This document shows positions 12,300 to 24,678 of a stretch of DNA of 64,000 nucleotides, piece by piece (positions within the stretch are counted from its first letter, which is position 1; each line of letters begins with the position of its first letter). The notes below the pieces were generated by a model. It was given only the letters and a program-made list of their open reading frames with translations. It was not told the DNA's origin and did no database searches. Location: contig NC_052355.1 in NCBI RefSeq assembly GCF_009727055.1, positions 4,175,318-4,239,317 of the forward strand. Reading direction: 5' to 3'. Source of the stretch: Benincasa hispida. Lineage: Eukaryota > Streptophyta > Magnoliopsida > Cucurbitales > Cucurbitaceae. The position numbers were made by a program, and so were the translations under genes.

Positions 12300-12690
12300 T
12301 TCGATTAGATATTATGATATTTGCAAAATTTCCTACAAAAAATATTAAGATGTCCTAGAACAATTCAACTGTGTAATTAAACAATAAAATTAAGTCATCT
12401 AATTAAATAATAAATTCATACCAAAAAGTGATACGATACTCCTACTTTTGTTATATATCGCTTGCTAATATCATTGTCCATCTAGTGGCCATTTAAACAA
12501 AAATATTACGATTAACATTGACAAAATGTAAAAGATTATAAATAACATTAATGTGTGCACTAGATTTCAATCAACACTGACAAGTAGTTAGAGATTACAA
12601 TGAAAATGAACAATTAGAAAGAGATTACAATCAACATTAACCATACGATACATGAGATTACAATTAACACTAATAATGTACATTAACTAT
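12300..12690. other. AT-rich gap between MULE remnant and small ORF
   Basis: No gene. The phrase GATTACAATCAACATTAAC and variants of it recur about four times between 12525 and 12675, an eroded short repeat that may belong to the MULE 3' region. Confidence 0.35.
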
Positions 12691-14300
12691 GTCGCGTTAT
12701 GATCTTGATTATGACAATTTCGTCAATTATGTCTTTCTTGTCTACAAAAAGTACAACATGAGGTAATCACTGTCTCCCTCTAGTCCATCTCATGTCGTAT
12801 CCGGGAAGTACATGGTCTACTAATATTCCTTACCTTTGTCTCATCTGGACAAATAGTGGGAAAGTTGAGATCAGGCAGACATTATTTATCAGGGATAGGC
12901 TCAAATCTGAGGTGAATAATTGGACAAATATGTGAATGTCCATTCATTCAACTTTACTCAATATGTGGATCCACCTTTCAGTGTTAATGGTTAATTGTAG
13001 AGGTGACGTCATAGTCACACAATCCTATCATATGGTCGAGTATATTAACTTGATGAGTTTTTGTGCGTTCTTTCCAATGACGTAATTTCTTAATTGCATA
13101 CCTATGACGTTGACAACAACTAATTATTGAACATTAACTATAGTTAGATATAAGATGAGTAGTTAGATATGAGATGAATTTACCTTATAAAACACTCTCT
13201 AGATTCAAGAGCAGCTTTTATTTCTACATGACGAGCAGCAAAATATGCGACGATTTGATAGAATGATGCTTGTGTTAGTGCAGTTATAGGCAGCTTCCTA
13301 GCTCCTTTCAAAAAAATGTTCATACATTCAGTCACGTTTGTGGTTAGTCATCCATAATGATGACCACCATCATGTGACTAGAACCACTGTTTAATATCCA
13401 AAGAAGCAAAAAATCTTAAGCAATTGGGGTTTTTCATTTGAAGTTCTGCCATGCATTCGTTAAACTTTCGAAATTGATATTTTGATCCTGCACGATATAA
13501 CAAGCTCTTCAGCATACTATTTTTGTATCTATCATTGAAATTGCAGGCAACATGTCGTAAGCAAAATCTGTGATGTGCATCTTGCCAACCATTATTAGGG
13601 TTTCGTAGTGCAGATATACTGCCTTTGTGTCTATTGAAGATTAGACACATTCTGGACCTTCTATGTATACATGCTCCCATATTTTTCATAAATTCCTACG
13701 AATCAGTGCTTTTCTCTGGTACAATAGTATATGCAAGTGGATAAACATATGAATCCGCATCAACTAAGATAGCTACCACAGATGTGTTCCTCGATAATTG
13801 GTCCAACCAAAAAAATACTATTAAACATGATGAGCCTATCATCACCCTCCACCTCATTTAGCCTCCAATCGATAATTGTATTGGGATTCGTCTTGTATAA
13901 TATATTCATCCATGTAAGCAACAAATTGTATGATTCCTTCCAATCTCTAAATGCCTTTGTGCAATTGCTTTTCTTCTTCCATCTCATACTTTCCAATAAC
14001 TAACAAAATAAGCATATTTTTTCAATATCATGTCTTGTAATGTCATAACATTGAAAGATAGATCTTTTTTATGATGCTACTTACCTCAGTTGCAATCAAA
14101 TTGGAGCCAAATTGATTGTGATTTTCACTCAATCTTGTGTAGAAACAAGAATGGGGCCATTATATTGTGTGATTTCAAATTTATCATGTTTTTTCCAATA
14201 ATAGGCACAAAGTCTCCACGTGCAACCATTTCCGTATCTCTTACACTCAATAGCCCAAATATCCTTTTTTGATTCAATGACCTCAAAATTTTGATGGAAC
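12690..14300 (-). pseudogene. Mutator-like element (MULE) transposase, broken
   Basis: Pieces of a plant MULE transposase lie in order on the minus strand. 14275-14090 is the MuDR N-terminal zinc-binding region, with ECKRYGNGCTWRL and YNGP. 13996-13760 is the linker before the catalytic domain. 13689-13378 matches the MULE domain core, with HHRFCLRHVACNFN. 13375-13200 continues with a YGxxTTNVTECMN-like stretch and LPITAL. 12845-12690 ends in a zinc knuckle of spacing CX2CX4HX4C whose Arg position is a stop. Frame changes and stops separate the pieces, including a stop in the TTN segment. The protein would cut and join transposon ends; it cannot be made from this copy. Confidence 0.88.
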
Positions 14301-15064
14301 TTGACTGTATAGCTTTTTACTGCATTTTTTTAAATCCAGTTTTAAGTTAAATACCATCCCCCACCATCAAACTGTTGAAGGAATCAAATTCTTGTAGAAG
14401 CGTGTGAACGCCCTGCATTTAGACATTCGTTTTTATGGAAACAAAAACAGTAAAATAAAACATGCATTTGTAGGATAAATATTCAAACAAAACTATAAGC
14501 ATGTTAGAAAAGAGGAAGAATAGAAGAAATCAAAACTCACATTTATTGATTCTTCTGGCTTTCCTCTTCCACCATTATCAACGATTTCAATCTTCTCCAA
14601 TGAAGAAGGATACCACCAACAAAGTTACCTTGCTAATCTAGGATTCCAAAGAACTTGGAAGAGTGGTATCCAAGAACTTTTTAGGAGGAAAAAGGTAGAA
14701 AATTTTTAGAGAGAAAGAAGAGGCTTGGAGGCTAGTTTTTTGTGTAATAAAAAATCCATTTTTTTCCTAAATGTTCTATAAGGATATATTTATATGGAGA
14801 AAGGTTAACCTCTTCTCCAAGAATTTTTCTTTATACCCTTAGTGTTAATTAATTAAATAATCCTTATTTAGTTAATTGGCACTAATTAAATAACCCTTAT
14901 TTAATTAATTGATAATTTAATTAATCATATATTAAATCGTATTTAATATACATTTAATTCATTTTCATAAATATCATATATTTATACTAATCTCCAATCT
15001 CCATTATTTCTTAATCGATTAATTAATCATTAATTAAACAATTTTTTTAAAAAGATATTGTAAT

Positions 15065-15145
15065 TAAAGTGTGGGGTGGGGGAATTCAAACCTTAAACCA
15101 TGAGGTTGATAGTATGAACCCAATTGAGCCACACTCTTGTTGGCA
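15065..15145 (-). repeat. tRNA-derived SINE-like fragment
   Basis: On the minus strand, GTGGCTCAATTGGG (15132-15119) matches the polymerase III A box and GGTTTGAATTCC (15092-15081) matches a B box. They are about 35-40 bp apart, as in tRNA genes and tRNA-derived SINEs. The intervening sequence does not fold as a tRNA by eye and there is no clear A tail. It sits inside the A-family LTR. Confidence 0.5.
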
Positions 15146-15573
15146 TTAATTAAATAATTAAATAACTATATTAAATCATATTTAATATGGAATTAATTAA
15201 CATATATATATATCACATATTTACATGTGTACATCTCTTTATGAATCCAATTCATATAAATCTAATATTTGAATCTTATTCAAATATCTCTCTCTTACAT
15301 AATTTGGATTATAGATCATATCTATAATTAACCAATCTCATTTGATTTGAACAATTTAAATCATTCTTCATTAATATCCTTTAATAAGCTAACAAGGGGA
15401 CTTTATGGACCTACATATTAGAAGCTTCAATGATATGAGATTAATTGATTAAATTATTTTGATCCAATTAATCAATAGTCATTAACTACTGATCACTCCA
15501 CTAAAGACTGATAGTTGCATGCACTATAGATATATTTCTGTATCCATAGATATAACTAATCAACAGAGCAATT

Positions 15574-17447
15574 TGTTGGGTTGTATGTCCTAAAACTCGC
15601 AATTTGTAAGATTAAACATATTTTATTTGCAACAAAGAAGTTATTAAAGTTTATTCAATAAAACTGTTATTGAATATATAAATTGCATAAATCCAATAAA
15701 CTAAGATCTATGGCTATTACATGAGTACTTGAACTTTAAGTGGAAGAGTAGATCAAGTTCGAGTAGGTAGCCAAAAATGGTCTATAAGTATACGGATAAG
15801 ACTGAGTACCTTATTCTGGAAACACTATTGGATGGGCTCACTTTGTACTTTGTACGAACGATGTGATCCTAAATCGTTCATGTGAAGATATGTGGGGGGG
15901 GCATCATATGCATAAAGTTTGTATAAGATCGGACCAAGAAATAAGTCATTCTTATTTTATAATGTTGTTTACATTTTAAGACTGACTATTTCAAAACGAC
16001 GACCTAGGTAACTTGACCTTATTCCTGAGTTGATTATGAACTTCTATTTATTCGAGATTATCCTTAGATTTGCATGGGTGAGGGTTGACTCAATAGTGTC
16101 GGCTCAATAAGCCTTCCATTTCAGGGGTAAGACTGGGTAGATAGTTGGGGACATAAGGTGCAAGATAGAATTCACTCCTACCCGCTTTTAGGGATAGTAG
16201 AGAGGTTGTTCTCATAAGTACTAACTCCAGATCAACAAAGGGCCCCACCCTCTCATTGGCTCGAGAGAGGCTCAGTTTAATGATTGGATCATAAACCAAT
16301 AGTTCATTAGAGGATCAATGGGACTTAAAAAGCAAGACATAATCTCGAGGGTAAAACCATTTTTGACCTAGCCCTTATTACGAACAACCTGTGAAGAGTT
16401 GACTTACTAATTATAGGACATAAATATATCTACAGTGAGGAGAGTGTAGTTACCAGACTTTAGTGGAGTGACCTAGTAGTTAACGAATGATGGTTAATTA
16501 GGTTAAAGAGTTTAGCCAATTAATCTTGCATCGTTGGAGCCTATGATCTGTAGGTCCATTAGGCCTCTCTACTAGCTCACAAACGGATTAAATCTTAGAA
16601 AAGTGTGATAAGTGAATTTAAAACGTTCAAATTTGAATTAAGGGAATCAGCAATTATATATGATATAACTACACGTTTAGTTATCAAATTAAATAGAATG
16701 GAAGAATTGGATAATATTAAGGTTTCACGATTATGGAATTGGTGTTTAATTAATTTAATATTTGATATTAAATTAATGTAATTAATTATTAAGGATTAAT
16801 TTTATTTGAAATTAATTATTGAATTATTTTGTATAAAATAAATGAAATTTAATGTAATATTAGTTATTGAATTAATATATAAAATTATAATATCATACTA
16901 ATTTTTGAAATTTTGATTTCAAAATTAAATTTCAAAATTTAAAACTGAATTTTTTAAATCAATTTAAAATTATGAAAATTTCACTAGGTGGATTATTCCC
17001 ACTTTGAACACCAAATATTCTATTTAGCCTAATTGTTTGAGGTGCCATCATGTTATGCAAAGATATTGCATGATGGATTTGAATAAAACAACTAAAAAAT
17101 TGCTGAAGTTGAGGGCATGCAAATCTGGAAAAAGGAGAAAAATAATTTCTCTTTAGTTCTTGATTTAAGGAGTTGAAATTCTCCCAATTCCCTTGATAAT
17201 TCCAACAAATTTTGGGTTCCACCACCTAATATAAGGTTCTAGAGGATAGTAGGCAAGATCAAGTGGTGGTCTACATCTGTTTGAAGAGGAGATTTAAGCT
17301 AAATTTGAAGATTGATGAGTTCTTCAAAAGTATATCTTCAAAACCCTATTTTAGTTCTTGAGCATGCTTTCTTAGATGCTAAAATTGATTGAATTAGAGT
17401 GCTTAATGATCCTGGTTACTTTCGCTAATTGCATGTTAACTCCATCA
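15574..17447 (+). repeat. Solo copia LTR, B family (1.87 kb)
   Basis: It begins TGTTGGGTTGTATGTCC and ends GTTAACTCCATCA. Its length, about 1874 bp, fits the reassembled 3' LTR of element B (about 1880 bp). It follows that LTR in order: a GTTTGTATAAG segment, CAATAAGCCTTCCATTT, CTGTAGGTCCATTAGG, the AT-rich block near 16660-16980, and the TTGCATGTTA end. No internal region is attached, so it arose by LTR-LTR recombination. The flanking 5-mers CAATT and CGATG agree only in part, which I read as a decayed target duplication. Confidence 0.75.
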
Positions 17448-18294
17448 CGATGACCCTTCATAAATGCTCATGACTACAACTGGGTCAGAATACCGTTTTA
17501 CCCCTACAGTTACATATAATTCTTGAAGTACCATCGATTCTTCTAATGAACAAACAATTTTTAGTCCAACTATAAACTAACCCTCTTGAGCCAGTGAGAG
17601 ATTGAGGCCTCATTGTTCAAGATCCGAAACCAGCTATTAAGGGAGCAATTTATCTAATTTCCCATGAGTGAATTCCATCTTGTGTAGTTGTATTCCTAGC
17701 TCTCTAATTAGACAAATCCTCAAAATTCTAGGCTTATTTAGTCAACTATCATGACCACTCTCACCCATATAGATCAAAGAACTGCCGTCATAAACAGGAG
17801 TTCACAACTCAATCAGGATTAAGGTCAAGTCTCCCATGGTCATCCTAGTGAAATATTAATTTCTTCAAGTAATTGTGTTATAAAGAGAAACTAATTATTT
17901 AATGGTCCGGTCTATGTATAAACTCCTTTATACAAGTTACCTCCACTCACATGTCTTTAGATAAACAATATAGTTCATATTTTTTTTAACACTTACATCT
18001 AATGTAACAATTACAAAGTGGGCCGTATCCACAATGTTACTATAATAAGGCAACCAACTTTCATCCATTTACTACATACCTTTTAGGTTATTACTTGAAC
18101 ATGAAACACCTGTATGTCAACCATATACTATTCAATTGATATCATATAAACTTGGATCTTAGTTTATTGGATTGAATTAATGCTATCTAAATGTCAAATA
18201 AAATACCTCTAATTTTATTAGATAAATAATTTCTATTAACAATACTACAACCACAAGATACACTAGATTTGGGACATCAATCCCAACAATTTTT

Positions 18295-19954
18295 TGAAGA
18301 AACCGGTGAAGGTCCGGTGCGGAAGCGGCAATCCCAAAACAATTTTCACATAATTGAAATTTTACATAATACAAATTATGCAATTATAACAAAAGTACAA
18401 CATACAATTAGAGGGAAAAGAGAAAAAAAAATATAGGGTTTAAAAAATCTTACCATTGAAGAACAATTTCTTCTTCACGAAATATTTTTCTTCAGATCAA
18501 TCGCGAACAGTTTGTAATCCAAAATGGCCACCACCATAAGAATTACCTCTGTATTCTCTTGCGATGAGAATCTTTCAGGAGGTGTGAGCTCTGAGTTTTT
18601 GGAAGAAAGAGAGAGAGATATTGAGAGGGAGAGGAGAGGTTTTTGGGAAACTACAAAGAGATCTCAAAAATTAGAAAGAATCATTTGTATCCAAAATATA
18701 CATATATGAAGAAGATTATCCCCACCTTTAACTGCTCAAGAATTACCTCTGTATTCTCTTGCGATGAGAATCTTTCAAGAGGTATGAGTTCTGAGTTTTT
18801 GGAAGAAAGGGAGAGAGATATTGAGAGGGAAAGGAGAGGATTTTGGGAAACTACAGAGAGATCTCAAAAATCAGAAAGAATCATTTGTATCCAAAATATA
18901 CATATATGAAGAAGATTATCCCCACCTTTAACTGCTCCCTACTCACTACTTGAGTGTAAAAGACAATTAAGGGGAGAGAAGTTATTTCTCTTCCTTTAAA
19001 ATTAGAATTAAATTAAATTAAATTAATCTTAATTTAAATAAATATATTATATATAATATCTAACTTATTACACACACACATATATATAACTATATGTTAT
19101 ATCATATATAACACACAACTTATAATTTTTATATTGTATGAAACACACTATAACCTATAGTTTTTATTCCTCTAAAAAATGTATGGTGTTTAATATAAAT
19201 CATATCTATACTAAATTCAATTATATGAATCTCATTCATATAACTAGTATTTGAATCATATTCAAATATTTAATTTCTCTCTGAATAAACTTTATACTAT
19301 AATGTATCAAATATATTTATTAATTATATCACATATAATTCATTTAAATTAATTACATCATATATAATTAATTCCCTCAATTAATTTGAACAATTAAAAT
19401 TAATGCAAATTAATTCTCAATAATCTCTGTTGGCTACAGTGGAGACCTTATAGACTTATAGATTGAAGCTTCAATGATACTTGAATAATTAATTAAACTC
19501 TTTTAATTAAATTATTCAACATCCATTAATTGTCGATCACTCCACTAAAGACCCAGCTGCACTCTTTGTGCTACAACTATATTTATGTGTCCATTAGATA
19601 TAACTATTCAACAGTACGATGACCCTTCACAAATTTCTCGTAAGTACAACTGAGCCAAAACTATCGTTTTGCTCTTGTAGTTACATCTAACTCCTTAAGT
19701 ACCATTGATCCCTCTAATGAACAATAAATCATAGTCAATTTATCAAACCCCTCTCAGGTTAAGAGAGGGTGTGGCACCACATTGTTCAAGCCCCAAAATC
19801 AGCCCTTAAGGGAGCAATTTATCTACTTACCCCGATGTTAGGGAAGAAGTAAATTTCATCTTGTGCAGCTGTATTTTCAGCTCCCCAATCATACGAATCC
19901 CCAAAATGGTAAGCTTGTTGAGTTGCCGATCTGGCCACTCTCACCCATACAAAA
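18295..19954 (-). repeat. Second A-family copia LTR, 5' truncated
   Basis: On the minus strand it enters mid-LTR at 19954, where element C is inserted, and ends at 18295 with a CTTCA terminus. The end carries the GC-rich phrase CCGCTTCCGCACCGGACC. It lies only about six bases from the start of the next LTR at 18288. It contains a 200-bp tandem duplication and an AT-rich part with TATATATAA tracts near 19060-19120. Confidence 0.65.
18538..18937. repeat. 200-bp tandem duplication in the LTR
   Basis: Copy 1 is 18538-18737 and copy 2 is 18738-18937. Both begin AAGAATTACCTC and end CCTTTAACTGCTC. I count about eight substitutions, so the copies are roughly 96% identical and the duplication is later than the LTR itself. 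The related LTR end at 48661-48800 has one copy only. Confidence 0.9.
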
Positions 19955-21198
19955 TGAGGATGATGCCGTAAAGTCTCGTGTCTTGTAGTTTGTAAACATA
20001 GTTTGTACGAACGCTTGTGATATATAATATATGATATTTACTTCACTTCTTGACTTTGCACATTGGATGTTTTATTTTCTTTACCACAAACCAATAAACT
20101 AAAATCCTTGATTGTCATTATGTAACTTAAGCATGTATATGGTGACATACGAGTAGATCATGTCTTAAGTGATAACCAAAATGGTCTGTAGTATATGGAT
20201 ATAGGAGGGAAACCTAATCCTGGTAACACTACGGATGCGGCCCGCTTTATGGAATGGTTACAAGTGTTGTGACTTACTACGGATGGTCTGATCCTGATCA
20301 TTCATGTGGGGACATGTGAGCGGGGGCGTCCTATACAAAGAGTTTGTATAAGGCCTGACCACGAACTGTTAATGTCTCGTTATATAATGCCATTCATGGC
20401 AGAGACTTCATTTCACCAGGATGACCATAGGTAACATGACCTCAATCCTGAGTGAGTTGAGAACTCCTGCCATTGAGGGCAGTTCTTTGATTTGCATGGG
20501 TGCGAGTGGCCAGGTCGCCGACTCAAACCTACTACTTTGAGGATTCGTCTTATTTGAGAGCTGCAAACGCAGCTACATAAGATGGAATTCACTCCTTCCC
20601 TGAAGCAGGGGAAAGTAGATAGATTGCTCCTTTAAGGGTTGATTCCAAGGCTTGAATGATGTGGCGCCACACACATTCTCATGACCCGAGAGGTATTCAC
20701 ACATAGTAGGACTATGTTGTATTGTTCATTAGAGGGATCAGTGGTACTTAAGGAGAAAGATGTAACTATAGGACAAAACAGTAAATTGGGTCAGTTATAC
20801 TTACAAGCATCTATGAAGGGTTATCGTACTGATGATTGGTTATATCCGATGGACATAGAAATATATCTGTGGCAAGGAGAATTCAGTTATTGATCTTTAA
20901 TAGAATGCCTGGCAGTTAACGGATGGTGGATCTCAAGAGTTTCTTTAGCTATTCATGTACTGTTAGAGCTTCGAGTCATAGGTCCATATGGTCCCATTGG
21001 TAGCTTGGATACAAGTTGAGAATCAGTTTTTAGGTCAGTTTGAAATTTTCAAATTGACAAGAGGGAGTTCGATTATATATGATATAATTGAACTGGTTAA
21101 TTATATATGATATGATTGACTAAATGTATGAGATACATTAATTGGGAGGAAATTGGATATAAATATGATTTATATCAAGTAGAAGAGAAAACACTATG

Positions 21199-24100
21199 TG
21201 TCACACCCTACCCCAGATTACCCTCTTAACCTGGATGGAATGGTGATTGCAGCAGTTACTAACCCTTTTGCTGGCACTTACTACTTATCTAACATGTTAA
21301 ATTCGCAACCCTGAATACGTACATTTCATCAATATACTGAACAAATTAAACTTAGAACTTAACATATTTACATTACAGGGTTTCATAACATTGTTCTTAT
21401 ATGAATATTACAACTTAGTGAGCCCCATCTAGAATACTAGTCCCTATATGACACACATGTGTACTAACTAATAAAGGTCTTCAATTAAGCTTCCTTCAAC
21501 CTGACTCTTTGGATGGTAGAGCAGCAGTAGAGAAGTCTTTTGGGAACTGACCGCTACCTGAAAGAAAAATATTTGAAAATATGAGCTAGAACCAAGTGAG
21601 TGACTAATATTTAAAGCATAACTTTCATACATAAATTTGATATTAAAACTGAAAGCTTTAATTGAAAACATAAACTTGACTATTATTCATGTCATCATTA
21701 ACATCACATAGCACTTTTTCATACTTTGCTAGACTATGCCTTAGTCTATTAGTCTAGAGTGGCCCTTTTGTTTACTCTTTATCATTCTTTACTGCATTAC
21801 TACTTAACTGGGAAGGAACCCTTTTGTTCACTTCCTAAAAACATAATTTGCATTCTTAGTTCAGAGAGAACCTTTACTCAATTCTTCAACATCAATCCAT
21901 AGCTAGTGTGGAGTGATCTCGACACTACCAATAACAACTTTTCATTCATTCGTGTGATTCTAGTTTAAGTACCATCATACCTTAGGTACTACAGCTCAGA
22001 TACCTTCTCCATGTCCTTCAGTATTGAGCTGCTCAGATACCTTCTCTGTGTCCTTCAGTATCGAGCTATTCAATTCTAAGACTAAGCTTCAGTACCTTCT
22101 CATTTAGTCCTTCAGTACTGAGCTATTCAAATCTAAGATTGAGCTTCAGTACCTTCTCATCTAGTCCTTCAGTACTGAGCTACTCATACTGAACTTGCAT
22201 ATTCTCATCTCTTAATGACTTAGTTGCCCAAAAGCATTCTATACTAACACATCCTCATATTCATTGAAAAGCATAACATAAACATAACATTAATGTGAGA
22301 TGCGTTGCTCGGTAACTATTTGAGAATAGTTATCATAAATAACTTTCAGTAAACATGCATTGTTAAACATTCATAAGCATTAGCAATTTACTTAAAACAT
22401 TTAAAGCATTTAGAGTCACTCACAGTCTTTGGCAATCCTCTTCATGTATATGCTCACTGTGCATTGAACACTTAGCCAAATTCTTAGGCCTTAACTTGAC
22501 TAGGCAGCAACTTCATCACCATGCGTCCATGGCTTTCTTTAGGCGTTCAAGCCTCCTATGCGACCAAGCTTTCAATCCACGCCTATTGCCCATCGCATAC
22601 CTGTGCACCCATCGTTTAGCTCATGCGACCATCTTGTGGCACATCAACGCATGCCCAATGCGTTCGTCTGGTCGCGCCCATGGACAATCGCATAGCAACC
22701 TTTGTNGCGTTCGTCTGGTCGCGCCCATGGACAATCGCATAGCAACCTTTGTGCCCATTGTTTAGCTCATGCGCCCGTCTTATGGCACATCAATGCATAA
22801 CCCATGTGTTCGTCTGGTTGTGCCCATAAACTCCAACGCAACCTTGCCCTAATACCTTGTGCGCCTACCTGCAGGATCCAATGCCCACACAGCACTTATA
22901 CTTATAGCTTCAATATGCATTGCATGGTCTAATGCCTCTCAGCGCGTCCTTGCACCAATTCAGCCTCCAACGCATGCGCTCAACATTATCATCAAGCCCT
23001 TAAAGCTGCTTGCTTGTTCAATCCAAGCAGCTGCTTGCTTGTTCAAGATTCCATATTTAATTTACAATTTTAATAACTAATTTTCTTGGACTTTTCTCAA
23101 GAAATTTCCTTCTACAAACATTCTCTAAATGTCTTACCAAGCTTAACTTAAAATTTCAGCTCAGACTTCTTTGTGGTTGAGTGGAAACCTCAGATCATCA
23201 AGACTGGCCCAAACTTACCCGAGAATTCGACTTTCAGCTAGATTTTTTACTCTCAAGCTCAATTCTGCTAGAATTTCCTTCCAACATTCAACCTCAGAAA
23301 CTAGAGACACTCAAGGTTTTAATGGCTCTGAAAATACTCCATTTGGTCGAGTAAATTTCTCCAAACCTCTCTTTGAAGTTGAGCTTCCCCTTTTAAACTA
23401 GCAGATGCATGTTCTCCTTTTAACATCATACTGCCACCTCATCCTTAAGGGATAATATCAAACCTGTTTATGACAGTTGGCTTAGTTGATCAATCACTAA
23501 GATGATCATTTCCTCTTGGTTATCGACGCAAGGATCAGCTCCCAAGCAAACGCTTGCAACCACATGGCCGCATGCCTCCTCCACACAATGCATCGCCCAA
23601 TCTGGCTAAGGTGTAACTCCCTTAGAGGCTATTACGTCCCCCCTTTGGTCGTATACTCTTAAGCCAATGCATGTCCTAGCCCACACATAGCTTAGTCTTA
23701 TCATATGAACCAAGCATTAGGCCTTCCCCGTTTCATAGCATAACTTTAGCGTGCATCGAGTTTCAACGCCTTGTGCACATCGCATACTCCATTGTCTAGC
23801 TCCCAGCGCCCAAACGTCTATTGTCTAGCTTATCATGCAGCTCATCGTCTAGTGCTGATGCTGATCGTGCAGTGCCAATGCCTCGTCGCTTAATGCAATC
23901 GTCCAATGCATAGTGCTATCGCTTAACGCGACCTTTCATATCGTCTAGCACCACACTTTACTGTACAATCACCTACCGCATCGTTTAACTCGGTGCATTT
24001 GCTACACATCACCTACCTCATCGCGTAATGCTGCTTATTTACTACATGATCGTCTAGTGCCCAAATACCCTCGTAAGCCCCTTGGCTGCCACAAGCCTTA

Positions 24101-24429
24101 TCAACGCATCATGCCTTTCAATTCACGTGTTTATCCTTAGTACCAATGCATAGTTTATCCTTGCCTTCAACACTTAGCCTCTACAAGCCTTGGTTGCTAC
24201 ACATGCAACCTCATGCGTCCATACTTCTCCATCAACGCATGCCTACACTTGGCTTCCATACTTAGCCAATTTTCACTTGTTATACTATCTAAAACTCAAC
24301 CATGACTAAGTATTTCTAACACTTAGAATTTTCTTCCTCCGTCTTCTAGTATTCTTTACCTCATTTCATAACTTTACTTAACACGCTTGTTACTCACTTA
24401 TGTAGGAAAAATGGAGTACGGGATTTACA
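21199..24429 (+). repeat. Solo LTR of gypsy type with target duplication CTATG
   Basis: The LTR runs from TGTCACACCCTACCCC to ACGGGATTTACA and is flanked by CTATG at 21194-21198 and 24430-24434. The C-family LTR continues on both sides, which confirms the borders. The start resembles chromovirus-type LTRs that begin TGTAACACCC. The second half is unusually GC-rich for this window (22500-24250) and full of short repeats such as AACGCATGC, CGTCTAG and CGCTTAACGC. It contains the only undetermined base (22706). No ORF in it looks real. Confidence 0.88.
22660..22752. repeat. Two identical 46-bp copies around a single N
   Basis: 22660-22705 and 22707-22752 are identical over 46 bases and are separated only by the undetermined base at 22706. 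This pattern is expected when two contig ends that overlap are joined by a gap instead of being merged. Confidence 0.9.
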
Positions 24430-24678
24430 CTATGGTTAATATATGATATCAAACTATAAGTTATGAATATAATGTGATTATATTTATTATTTTATTAATT
24501 GGACAGTTATGGGATAATTGCCCGACGTTTTCTCCGTAACCATGCATTAGTGGGAAGTTCAATTTCAGTTTTCGTAACTGAAGAATAAAATAAAAATTGT
24601 TTTCATTTTACAAAGATATCGAGAAGACATGCTAAAATTGCTCACGGAGTGTTTGGATTCCATCACTTAGTAATTGAG

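Larger units (their letters stand above)
14400..18288 (-). repeat. Copia LTR (A family), split by a solo LTR
   Basis: On the minus strand the LTR starts at 18288 with TGTTGGGATTGATGTCCC. It runs to 17448, is interrupted by a plus-strand LTR (15574-17447), and continues from 15573 towards about 14400. The resumed part carries the conserved phrases of this LTR clade (CTCCACTAAAGACTG, TTTCTGTATCCATAGATAT) and then a transcribed-leader-like segment at 14530-14830. The inner end is not sharply defined. Confidence 0.65.

Noticed and set aside
15567..17452. Clean target duplication for the solo B LTR
   Set aside because: CAATT and CGATG agree at only three of five bases, so it cannot be claimed as direct evidence.
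18524..18909. Two ORFs sharing an ERERDIERERRGFWETT stretch
   Set aside because: They are produced by the 200-bp tandem duplication of purine-rich LTR sequence and are in the opposite sense to the LTR.
22496..23401. ORFs of 73-89 codons in the GC-rich half of the 3.2-kb solo LTR
   Set aside because: One runs across the undetermined base and the duplicated 46 bp. None resembles a known protein, and the region is a non-coding LTR.
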